Part shown: positions 25,284 to 33,097 of the stretch, in pieces
How positions within the stretch are numbered: position 1 is the stretch's first letter
How the letters are laid out: the number at the start of each line of letters is the position of its first letter
DNA from: DASUPK01 sp963774305
Lineage (GTDB): Bacteria; Actinomycetota; Thermoleophilia; Solirubrobacterales; 70-9
Assembly (NCBI GenBank): GCA_963774305.1
Contig: CAVZEM010000003.1
Span: forward strand, 186,001 to 250,000
Direction of reading: 5' to 3'
Length of the DNA stretch: 64,000 nt
Program-made: the position numbers and the translations under genes
The notes under the pieces: model-generated
Database searches by the model: none
What the model was told of the DNA's origin: nothing
Seen by the model: only the letters and a program-made list of their open reading frames with translations

Positions 25284-26254
25284 GCCGGGTGCTGATCACC
25301 GGTGGTGGGGGATTCATCGGTGCGCATCTGGCGCGCTTTCTCGCGGATCGTGACCACGAGGTCGATCTGGTCGATGACCTCTCGCGCGGTCGGCTGGACG
25401 CCGATCTGCGGGCGCTCCAGGAGCGCCCGAACGTCCGATTGCTGGAGAGGGATCTGCTCACACCGGACGCGCTTGGAGACCTCTCAACCGACTATGGCCT
25501 GATCTTCCATCTGGCCGCGATCGTGGGTGTGGCCAACGTCCTCGATGCCCCCGACCGGGTGCTGCGGCGAAACGTCGAGCTGCTGGTCTCGGCGCTGGAG
25601 GTTGCAGCTCGGCAGCGCGACCTCCAGCGGTTCGTGTTCGCCTCGACGAGCGAGGTATATGCGGGGACTCTCGAGCTCGGCACCCTGCCCCTCCCGACGC
25701 CCGAGGACGCGCCCCTGACCGTCCCCGACCCGCGCCTTCCCCGCACCTCGTACATGCTCTCCAAGATCTTCGGCGAGGCGATGTCCTTCCAGAGCGGGCT
25801 GCCCGTGACGGTGGTCCGGCCCCACAACGTCTACGGACCCCGAATGGGGCTTGCGCACGTGATCCCCGAACTGCTCCAGCGGGCCCACTCGACCCCGGAC
25901 GGGGGCAGTCTGGGCGTCTATTCGATCGAGCACCGGCGTACGTTCTGCCACGTCTCGGACGCCGTCGAGATGATCTCACGGGCCGCCGAGGCGCCGGAGG
26001 GAGTAGGCGAGACGCTGAACATCGGCAAGCAGGCACCGGAGATCTCGATCGGCGACCTCGCGGGGCTGATCGTCGAGGTGGTGGGCCGCCGGCTCGAGAT
26101 CGAGCCCCTGGAACCTCATCCCGGCTCTCCGGCTCGGCGCTGCCCCGACATGACCCGAACGACCGAAGTGACCGGCTACGTCGCCGAGATGTCCGTCGAG
26201 GACGGCGTTCGGGGCACCTACGACTGGTACCGCCGGAACGTCTTCGAGGCGTGA
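25280..26254 (+). CDS. NAD-dependent nucleotide-sugar epimerase/dehydratase
   Basis: Extended SDR, 324 aa from ATG 25280. Rossmann motif ITGGGGFIGAHLARFL, VDDLSRG, catalytic serines in FASTSEVY and the YMLSK catalytic tyrosine-lysine pair, then RPHNVYGPRMG. The set resembles UDP-glucuronate decarboxylase, UDP-glucuronate 4-epimerase and UDP-glucose 4-epimerase relatives. It is coupled to the dehydrogenase upstream (ATGA) and to the glycosyltransferase downstream (GTGA), so it probably acts on the dehydrogenase product. Confidence 0.85.
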   Translation: MSRVLITGGGGFIGAHLARFLADRDHEVDLVDDLSRGRLDADLRALQERPNVRLLERDLLTPDALGDLSTDYGLIFHLAAIVGVANVLDAPDRVLRRNVELLVSALEVAARQRDLQRFVFASTSEVYAGTLELGTLPLPTPEDAPLTVPDPRLPRTSYMLSKIFGEAMSFQSGLPVTVVRPHNVYGPRMGLAHVIPELLQRAHSTPDGGSLGVYSIEHRRTFCHVSDAVEMISRAAEAPEGVGETLNIGKQAPEISIGDLAGLIVEVVGRRLEIEPLEPHPGSPARRCPDMTRTTEVTGYVAEMSVEDGVRGTYDWYRRNVFEA

Positions 26255-27405
26255 AGCTGCGCGTGCTGACTCTGGTGGACGGCATCGGCACCCACGGGGG
26301 CGGCGAGTCGCTCGCCCGGGCGATCACGACCAGGCTGGACAAGAGCCGCTTCGAGGCGACCCTCTGCGTGACCCGGTGGAAACCCGCTCCCCAGTTCAGC
26401 GGCGCGCTGGCGGAGCTCGATGCAGCCGGGGTCAGGTTCGTGGGACTCGAGCGACGCCGGCGCCTCGATCTGAGGCCATGGGGCACCGTGCTGCGGATGC
26501 TCAGAGGCGGCGTGGACATCCTTCACAGCCATAAGTTCGGCTCGAACGTCTGGGCCGCCGGACTCACCACGCTGGCGCGGCCGCCGGTGTTCGTCGCCCA
26601 CGAGCACACCTGGTCGTACAGCGGGGACAGGCTCAGGATCCTGCTGGACCGGCGCCTGATCGCGCCCCGGGCTGACGCCCTTGTCGCGGTCTCGCGGGAC
26701 GACCAGCGGAAGATGGTGGAGATCGAGCGCATCCCGCCGGAGAAGACCCGCTTCATCCCCAATGGCATCGACCTCGAACCCCCGCCCAAGGACGCCGGGA
26801 AGCGGATCCGGCGGGAGCTCGGACTTGGCGTCGACCAACCGGTGATCGGAACCGTGGCCACGCTTCGCGCACAGAAGGCGCTCGACGTCCTGATCGAGGC
26901 CGCGCTCATTCTCCGCGAGGAGTTCACGGATCTCGCGGTCCTGGTCGCTGGGGGAGCCGATCCGCAAGCCGCTGAGGAAGCCGCGCGCCTGGAGGCACTT
27001 GTGGCCCGGTTGGGGGTTGGGGAGACCGTGCGCTTCCTCGGCCCCCGCGACGACGTTCCCAGCCTGCTCGCCGCGCTCAATGTCGCGGTGATCTCCTCCG
27101 ACTACGAGGGAAGTCCCCTGTCGGCAATGGAGTACATGGAGGCCGAGCTGCCCGTGGTGGCGACGCGGGTGGGCGGCATACCGGACATCGTGGTGGACGG
27201 TGAGACGGGGCTACTTGTGCCGCCGCGAGACCCTGTGGCCATCGCGACCGCGGTCACGCGCCTGCTCGCCGAGCCGGAACTGGCCAGGCGTATGGGCGAG
27301 GCAGGGCGAAGGCGACGCAGGGCCGAGTTCGACCTCTCTGCGACTGTCCGGCGGGTGGAGCAGCTTTACGAGGAGCTCTACCGCGCGAACATGCTCGACG
27401 CGTAG
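26251..27405 (+). CDS. GT4-family glycosyltransferase
   Basis: 384 aa from GTG 26251, overlapping the epimerase stop. It begins MKLRVLTLVDGIGTHGGGES; the C-terminal Glycos_transf_1 domain has TVATLRAQKALDVLI, FLGPRDDVPSLLAAL and the donor-binding SDYEGSPLSAMEYMEAELPVVAT. Retaining enzyme, donor unknown. Last gene of the plus-strand operon starting at 20.8 kb. Its 3' end overlaps the convergent flippase gene by 28 bp. Confidence 0.88.
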   Translation: MKLRVLTLVDGIGTHGGGESLARAITTRLDKSRFEATLCVTRWKPAPQFSGALAELDAAGVRFVGLERRRRLDLRPWGTVLRMLRGGVDILHSHKFGSNVWAAGLTTLARPPVFVAHEHTWSYSGDRLRILLDRRLIAPRADALVAVSRDDQRKMVEIERIPPEKTRFIPNGIDLEPPPKDAGKRIRRELGLGVDQPVIGTVATLRAQKALDVLIEAALILREEFTDLAVLVAGGADPQAAEEAARLEALVARLGVGETVRFLGPRDDVPSLLAALNVAVISSDYEGSPLSAMEYMEAELPVVATRVGGIPDIVVDGETGLLVPPRDPVAIATAVTRLLAEPELARRMGEAGRRRRRAEFDLSATVRRVEQLYEELYRANMLDA

Positions 27406-28883
27406 CCTCGGGCGGAGCGCAGCTGGGAAGGCGTCAGCTCTCCGGTCGCCATCAGCACGCCGAAGTAGGTGATCAGCGCCAGGATGGCTCCCAGAATGAG
27501 CTCTGCGGCCCCCAGCTTGCCGGTTCCGAACGCGAACAGCACCGCCGACATTGCGAGGGCCGCCAGCGAGGCGCGAGCCAGGGTCTGACCCAGCGGGGCG
27601 AGCGGAAGGTCGATCAGACGTCGAAGGATCACACCGTGGCCGACGACGAAGAAGAGGAAGGCCACGTCGGTACCGATGGCGCCGGCCACGATTCCGATCC
27701 TCGGGATCAGGATCACGTCGATCAGGGCATTGATTGCGACCGCGCCGATGGCGATCGGGATCCGGCTTCGTGCCTCTCCGAGATAGTTGACGCTGAGCGA
27801 GAGCAGCGGGCCCAGCGAGGCCAGCAGAACGTAGGGCGCCAGGGCCCTGAGTACGTCCACGGACGCTCCGTAGTCGGGGCCAAGTAACAGATCGACGATC
27901 GGGGTGGTCCAGACGACGAGCGGCGGGATCAGCATGAGCTGGAAGCCGAGCACCAGCCTGATGGCGAGGCTGAAGGAACTCGTGTCGGGTACCTGACCCT
28001 CCCCGCGCGCAAGACGCGGGCCGACGGCCCCCGCAAGCGCGAGGGCGACGAACCCGGTCAGGGTGATGATCTGCAGCGGGGCGCTGAAGGATCCGGCCGC
28101 GGCCGGATCGAGGAACGCCCCGATCAGCAGCACGTCGATGTATCCGAAGACCGCAAAGGCGGTGTCGATCACCAGGATCGTCCCGGCGTATCTGGCGATG
28201 CGCCTGGCTGTGAGCGCCGTTCTCGACGTGGCGAGGATGCCGTCGCGACGGTCGATGATCCGGAGAAGGAGGATCGCGCCGAGTGCGGTCCCGAAGCCGT
28301 ACCCGATCGCCCGGCCGCCGAGGGCGCCGTTCACACCGGCTCCGGCGAGAACCAGCCCAAGCGCAGCACAGAACTCGACGGCGCTCTCGACGAAGGTCAG
28401 CCTGAAGCCGACCGAATTGCGCCCGATCGCCTCAAAGGTGGTCGTGAAGAAGTACATGAAGCCCTGCACGATCATCGCCAGGGCGACGATCCACAGGGCC
28501 GTCTTCAGGCTGGGGGCTCCAAAGGCATCGGCGATCGGACCGGACAGCAGGATCAGCGCGACAGCAACCACCGCGGCACCGATCGACTTCAGCCGAATCC
28601 CGTGCCTGAGCACGGCGGTGACCTCGGCGAGGTTGCCCCGGCGCTCCGCGATGAACCGGGCGGCGGAGCGCGTCACCCCGAAGTCGGCCGGCAGCGCGAG
28701 CACGCCCGCGACGCTCAGCGCCAGCGCATAGACCCCGTAGTCATCCGGGCCCAGGTAACGGACCAGGAAGAGGGTCAGCCCACCGGTGAACAGCGCGCTC
28801 ACCACCCGGATCCCAAACGCGAAGACGGCGTTTCGCCGGATGCTCTCCGGTCCGGAGGCGGCGCGCCCTGAGGAGGGGCTCAG
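27378..28883 (-). CDS. Polysaccharide flippase (Wzx / MOP superfamily)
   Basis: About 501 aa with 12-14 predicted membrane helices (AVFAFGIRVVSALFTGG..., LVRYLGPDDYGVYALAL). Flips lipid-linked oligosaccharide across the membrane. The in-frame extension to 29921 lies inside the ligase gene and is not homologous. Between the ligase end and the first helix there is no ATG, GTG or TTG. The best start is CTG 28883, overlapping the ligase stop as CTGA, with AGGA 4 nt upstream. Forms a minus-strand operon with the ligase, Wzz/kinase and GT4 genes. Confidence 0.88.
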   Translation of the reverse strand: MSPSSGRAASGPESIRRNAVFAFGIRVVSALFTGGLTLFLVRYLGPDDYGVYALALSVAGVLALPADFGVTRSAARFIAERRGNLAEVTAVLRHGIRLKSIGAAVVAVALILLSGPIADAFGAPSLKTALWIVALAMIVQGFMYFFTTTFEAIGRNSVGFRLTFVESAVEFCAALGLVLAGAGVNGALGGRAIGYGFGTALGAILLLRIIDRRDGILATSRTALTARRIARYAGTILVIDTAFAVFGYIDVLLIGAFLDPAAAGSFSAPLQIITLTGFVALALAGAVGPRLARGEGQVPDTSSFSLAIRLVLGFQLMLIPPLVVWTTPIVDLLLGPDYGASVDVLRALAPYVLLASLGPLLSLSVNYLGEARSRIPIAIGAVAINALIDVILIPRIGIVAGAIGTDVAFLFFVVGHGVILRRLIDLPLAPLGQTLARASLAALAMSAVLFAFGTGKLGAAELILGAILALITYFGVLMATGELTPSQLRSARGYASSMFAR

Positions 28884-30271
28884 GAGTTCCTGCCTCGCTC
28901 GGGCTGAGTCACATTGCGAGCCTTCGCCATCGCAAGCATTGCCGGCCCCATCGCCAGAAGCAGCCAGAGTTGCTTGTTGTACTCGTTGGAGGCAAAGAAA
29001 AGCGAGGCCAGGAGGCCGATGGCCGCGACCAATTGGGCCCGGGCGAGGATTTCCAGCAATAGGTTCCCGTCCCGCTCGAACGCCTTGATCGCCTTGAGGC
29101 TGCAGGCCAGCACGCCGATGATCACGGCCAGCAATAGGCCCAGACCGATGACGCCGGTCTCCGCCCACGCCTGCAGGTAGGCGTTGTGGGCGACCTTCTG
29201 AGTGTCGACTATGAAGTCTGAGCGGCGCAGCACGCCCGGCTGGATCAGCAGGTAGTGGATCGAGGAGGTGGAGAAGTTCCCGGCCCCCACCCCTCTGATC
29301 GGATGGGCCTCCACCATGCGCCAGCCGACCTTCCAGATGTCCTCGCGTCCGTGCCCGCCCTCCTCGGTCGTGGTCACCCTTTCCCTCGTCGTGGCAGGAG
29401 CGAAGAAAGCGAAGTAGAACACCGCGCTGCCCACGACGATTGCGCTCATGGCCACGACGCGAGGACGCCACCTGCCGGCGAAGACGATGGCCGCGATCAC
29501 CGCCACGAAGAGCGCGATCAGCCCGGAGCGAGAGACCGTGAGCACGATTCCCGCGAGCGAGATGGCCGCTGCCCCGAACGCCACGGCGCGGAGGGCGGGG
29601 GAGCGGCGAGCGACCAGGGCGAGTCCCGTGGCAAGCGCGAGGCTCGCGACGAGGATGGCCGCGAGCTCGTTGGAGTCGTTGGAGGAGCTGGTGATTCGAG
29701 CGGCCTCGCCATATGGGGTGGGGCCGGCACCTGTGAGCGCGCCCACCATCACGGCCAACGATGCCCCGATCACGAAAGCCCAAAAGACCCTCACGACGTC
29801 GCGCTCGTTCCGAATAGCGGTGAAGACGATTAAGAAGAGGATCGCGTTCAGCGCGAATCGCGACAGAGCGTCGAGGGCGGCGGCCGGGTGTTCCGACCAC
29901 GCGTAGCTCAACCCGTTCCACGCCAGGAACATGAGCAGCGCCCCGCTGATCCTGGGGTGCACCCGCAGGAAATCCCGCTTGGCATCGGGCCGGGTGGCGA
30001 CGGTGCCGAGCCAGGCGAGCGCGAGCAGCAAGCCGACCAACTTGGTCACGCTGGTGCTACCCAGTCCGCCGATCGTCTCGAAGAAGCTGACCCCGGTGAA
30101 CAGCATGACGCCGGTCGCCAGGTCGGAGGCGATGACGAGCAGGAAGGCGAGCGCCACCGCCGCTCCGATGGCGATCTCCGGCGCAACGCCTGCGAGAAGG
30201 CCAACAGGCGCGGCAAACCCCGCCACCATCAGCGGCCAGACCCACCTCGGCCAATCGGCTCTCACCGCCAT
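28880..30271 (-). CDS. O-antigen ligase/polymerase-family membrane protein
   Basis: 463 aa, about 11 hydrophobic helices. The Wzy_C periplasmic-loop signature is present: GREDIWKVGWRMVEAHPIRG, GAGNF and VAHNAYLQAWAETG. It polymerises or ligates lipid-linked repeat units on the outer face. Start ATG 30271, 12 nt after the kinase stop. The stop overlaps the putative CTG start of the flippase. A second protein of this family is at 33098..35056, so one may polymerise and the other transfer. Confidence 0.87.
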   Translation of the reverse strand: MAVRADWPRWVWPLMVAGFAAPVGLLAGVAPEIAIGAAVALAFLLVIASDLATGVMLFTGVSFFETIGGLGSTSVTKLVGLLLALAWLGTVATRPDAKRDFLRVHPRISGALLMFLAWNGLSYAWSEHPAAALDALSRFALNAILFLIVFTAIRNERDVVRVFWAFVIGASLAVMVGALTGAGPTPYGEAARITSSSNDSNELAAILVASLALATGLALVARRSPALRAVAFGAAAISLAGIVLTVSRSGLIALFVAVIAAIVFAGRWRPRVVAMSAIVVGSAVFYFAFFAPATTRERVTTTEEGGHGREDIWKVGWRMVEAHPIRGVGAGNFSTSSIHYLLIQPGVLRRSDFIVDTQKVAHNAYLQAWAETGVIGLGLLLAVIIGVLACSLKAIKAFERDGNLLLEILARAQLVAAIGLLASLFFASNEYNKQLWLLLAMGPAMLAMAKARNVTQPERGRNS

Positions 30272-30283
30272 GTGGCGGCCCCC

Positions 30284-31846
30284 TTACCCGCCTCGGTCGA
30301 CCCCGGTGGCGAGCGGGGAGGGTCGCTCCCGTTCGCGTTCCGAGGAGGCCTCCGCGTAATAGCGGTATTCGCTGCGGCCGGGACGCGGGGTTCCGATGAC
30401 GGCAAAGCCGATCGGGGTGATGCCGCTCTCCGCCAGGAGGTCCGCGAGCTGCCCAAGCTTGTCGAGCCGAGTCTTGCCGATGCGAGCGACGACCAGCACA
30501 TCGTCGGCTTGTTTCGCCAGCGGCAGAGCGTCGATCACCTCGTTCAGCGGGGGGGAGTCGATGACGACGAAGTCCGCGAGCCTGCGGGCGTCCTTGATCA
30601 TCGCGTCCGCCGCCGGGATCGAGAAGAGGTCCGTGACCCATCCACTCCCGGATTGCTCGGCGAGCAGGACGCGCAGGTGCGGTCCGAAAGTCGGGCTCGT
30701 GACCAGCGCCTGTGTGAGCCGGGTGTGCTCGACGAGCACGCTGACGACCCCGCCCGTTTCCGGCTTTACGTCCAGGACCGAGCCAAGCGAAGGCCGGCGA
30801 AGGTCCGCCTCGATCAGGATCACGTCCTGACCGGTGAGGGCGAGCGACGAGGCCAGGTTGAGGGCCGTGGTGCTCTTGCCCTCACTTGCAGATGGGCCCG
30901 TGACGAGGATCATCTGTGCCGCCTTGCCCTCGGTGCGAGTGCGCGAGATCGTCGCGCGAAGGGTGCGGTACGCCTCCGCCGCGGCAGCCGACAGGCTGCG
31001 TGGGCCCAGCGGCCTGTCGCGGCGCGCGTCCTCCTTGGGGATCCGCGCCAGGATCGGAAGGCGATAGCGCCGGCGCAGCTGCTCCTCTCGGCGCAGGCGC
31101 GGGTCCAGGATCTGGGCAGCGAAGGCAGCCACGATCCCCAGAACCAGGCCGGCGATGATGCCGCCGGTGACGGTCAGGAACGGTTTCGGCTTCGCTGGAT
31201 CCTGGGGTAGGTCGGCGAGGGTCTCGACCCGCATGCTGGGATCCGGCCCGGTGCTCAGGGCCTGAAGCTCGGCCAGCGTCCCCTTGTCGGCGGTGTCGGT
31301 GCTTCCGCTCAGGCTGGCCTGGAGGCCCTTGAACTGAGTGGCGATCTCGGAGTGGAGTTTGTCCGTCTGCTCAGCAACCGCCTGGTTGGCAAAAGCGTTG
31401 GCGAGATCCCGGGCGCCGGCCTTGCTGCTGTTCTCCGCTGTGACCGCCACGATATTGCTCCCCGCCACCGGTTCCGCGGTGACCTTCTTCAGCAGGTCCT
31501 GAGGGGTTCCGCTGAGATGGAGCTGGTTCTTGACGCGCGCGGCGACATCGACGTTCGTCACCAGCTTGGAAGCCGTCTCCACGTCACGGGTCGGGTCCGC
31601 GCTCTGCCGGATCAGGGGCAGGCTCGGCAGGGTGTCGGGCGAGACGGGCGTGATCAGCATGTCCGCCTCGGCGTCGTAGGTCTTCTGCGCGACGGCGACG
31701 TACAGGATGGCGAATGCAAAGCACACCAGAGTGGACACCGCGACGAGGATCCAGCGCTCGCGGATCGTCTCGAGGTAGCGTTTTAGGCCGAGCTCCTCCT
31801 CAGGAGGCTCTAGCCATTCAGAGGTTCTGGTCGGTTCTTGAGCCAA
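30284..31846 (-). CDS. Wzz/BY-kinase fusion: polysaccharide co-polymerase and tyrosine autokinase
   Basis: 520 aa from TTG 31846. An N-terminal Wzz domain (helix about 33-52, LVAVSTLVCFAFAILYVAVA; second helix about 225-245, VTGGIIAGLVLGIVAAFAAQ) brackets an external coiled region. The cytoplasmic BY-kinase has Walker A (GPSASEGKST), Walker A' (VILIEADLRRP) and Walker B (FVVIDSPP). The C-terminal tail has a small tyrosine cluster (SEYRYYAE), candidate autophosphorylation sites. Controls chain length and polymerisation. No separate phosphatase gene is seen nearby. Confidence 0.9.
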   Translation of the reverse strand: MAQEPTRTSEWLEPPEEELGLKRYLETIRERWILVAVSTLVCFAFAILYVAVAQKTYDAEADMLITPVSPDTLPSLPLIRQSADPTRDVETASKLVTNVDVAARVKNQLHLSGTPQDLLKKVTAEPVAGSNIVAVTAENSSKAGARDLANAFANQAVAEQTDKLHSEIATQFKGLQASLSGSTDTADKGTLAELQALSTGPDPSMRVETLADLPQDPAKPKPFLTVTGGIIAGLVLGIVAAFAAQILDPRLRREEQLRRRYRLPILARIPKEDARRDRPLGPRSLSAAAAEAYRTLRATISRTRTEGKAAQMILVTGPSASEGKSTTALNLASSLALTGQDVILIEADLRRPSLGSVLDVKPETGGVVSVLVEHTRLTQALVTSPTFGPHLRVLLAEQSGSGWVTDLFSIPAADAMIKDARRLADFVVIDSPPLNEVIDALPLAKQADDVLVVARIGKTRLDKLGQLADLLAESGITPIGFAVIGTPRPGRSEYRYYAEASSERERERPSPLATGVDRGG

Positions 31847-31891
31847 AGCTTGGGGTCCCGCGGCGACATTGTTACAGGGGAGCCGGGGGTC

Positions 31892-31906
31892 ACCTGGTTA
31901 ACAGGT
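31892..31906. promoter_or_regulatory. Inverted repeat ACCTG-GTTAA-CAGGT
   Basis: A perfect 5-bp-arm palindrome overlapping the stop codon of the GT4 gene and about 45 bp upstream of the Wzz/BY-kinase start. Possible operator; no regulator known. Confidence 0.3.
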
Positions 31907-33037
31907 TGCGTCGCGAATGAACTCCGCCGCTCGTGCGCTCTCGGTCTCGAGTGTGTGGGCGCCCACCACCGCGAGGCCCCGCTCCACCAGCTCGTCGCGG
32001 ACTGACGCGTCGCGCCCGACCAGGGCCAGCCCCTCCGCGATGCCCTGCGGGTCCCCGGGGGCCACCAGGATCGCTGCGTCTCCGACGGCCTCCCGGATCC
32101 CTCCGACGTCTGTGGCGATCACCGGCAGCCTCGCCGCGAACGCCTCGTAGAGGATCTGAGGGAGGCCCTCGGTCCAGGTGACATGGGCGAGCGCGTGGGC
32201 CCCGCGGTATGCCTCCGCCAGGCCGGCGTCGTGCGGGACATAGCCGCGGAACTCGACCGCGTCAGCCACTCCGAGGTCGCGGACCCGCTCCTCCAGAGCC
32301 CCCCGCAGATCGCCCTCTCCGCAGACGACGAGGCGCCAGCGCTGATCGAGTCGGCGGAGCGCTGCGATCACGTCGGCGAGCCCCAGCGGGTTCTTCTCGG
32401 ACTCGAGGCGGCCGACACTGAGAGCGACCAGATCACCGGAATAGTCACGGTCGTTCGTGTCGGAGATGTCGCTCGACCGGATCAGCGAGATCGAGACGTC
32501 GAGCAGTGAGCGGCTTCGGGCGTACTGTCGCGCCAGGGCCGGGCCGACGACGATCGTCGGCCAGCGCCGGGCGAGGATCCTGAAGCCACGGTCCATCGCC
32601 CGCGCCAGCGCGATGCGGAGGCGGCTCCCGGGGTGCCGGCTCCGCACGTAGGCCACCGAGTCCTGTCGCACTCCGAGGATCACCCGGCGGCCCCTCAGGC
32701 GAGCCATCAGCGCGAAGGGGAAAGCGAGCGGGTGGGGTCCGAGGATCCAGACGCAGTCCAGCTCGGCCAGCGCCCGCCAGAACGGGCGCAGCGACCCGAG
32801 CATCCCGCGAATCGCGGGCCCGAGGTGGAAGAGGCTCGGGTAGTGGGGGAGGGCTACGAAGTCGACCTCGCCCAGCGGGTAGCGCGATGGACCGTCGGGA
32901 TTGAGCTTTCCGATCACGGCGACCCGCTCGAGCCGAGTTGCCAGCTCTGCAACGAAGATCGCGAAGGCGCGCTCGGCGTACGGGCGCCCGTCCCTGAGGG
33001 AGTAGTTGTAGTCCGTGTACACGCCGAGCCGGGGCAT
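31898..33037 (-). CDS. GT4-family glycosyltransferase
   Basis: 379 aa beginning MPRLGVYTDYNYSLRDGRPYA. The C-terminal half has VGRLESEKNPLGLADV, CGEGDLRGALEERV, FRGYVPHDAGL and the donor-binding TWTEGLPQILYEAFAARLPVIAT, a standard GT-B fold. First gene of the minus-strand operon (GT4, Wzz/kinase, ligase, flippase), with a leaderless-type promoter 6 nt upstream. Donor and acceptor unknown. Confidence 0.87.
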   Translation of the reverse strand: MPRLGVYTDYNYSLRDGRPYAERAFAIFVAELATRLERVAVIGKLNPDGPSRYPLGEVDFVALPHYPSLFHLGPAIRGMLGSLRPFWRALAELDCVWILGPHPLAFPFALMARLRGRRVILGVRQDSVAYVRSRHPGSRLRIALARAMDRGFRILARRWPTIVVGPALARQYARSRSLLDVSISLIRSSDISDTNDRDYSGDLVALSVGRLESEKNPLGLADVIAALRRLDQRWRLVVCGEGDLRGALEERVRDLGVADAVEFRGYVPHDAGLAEAYRGAHALAHVTWTEGLPQILYEAFAARLPVIATDVGGIREAVGDAAILVAPGDPQGIAEGLALVGRDASVRDELVERGLAVVGAHTLETESARAAEFIRDATC

Positions 33038-33043
33038 CGGGCG

Positions 33044-33049
33044 AGGATA
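33044..33049 (-). promoter_or_regulatory. -10 element of a leaderless promoter (GT4 gene)
   Basis: On the minus strand TATCCT lies 6 nt upstream of ATG 33037. It faces away from the -10 at 33085..33090, so the two divergent operons share a 60-bp promoter region. Confidence 0.5.
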
Positions 33050-33084
33050 TTGGCCTCTCCCGCGCCGCCGTCGCCCTGGTCGGT

Positions 33085-33090
33085 TAGCTT
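33085..33090 (+). promoter_or_regulatory. -10 element of a leaderless promoter (ligase-TPR gene)
   Basis: TAGCTT lies 7 nt upstream of ATG 33098. Confidence 0.5.
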
Positions 33091-33097
33091 GGTGGCC

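Noticed and set aside
28884..29921. N-terminal extension of the flippase frame to 29921
   Set aside because: The extension lies inside the ligase gene in another frame and has no homology; the flippase fold begins after 28883.
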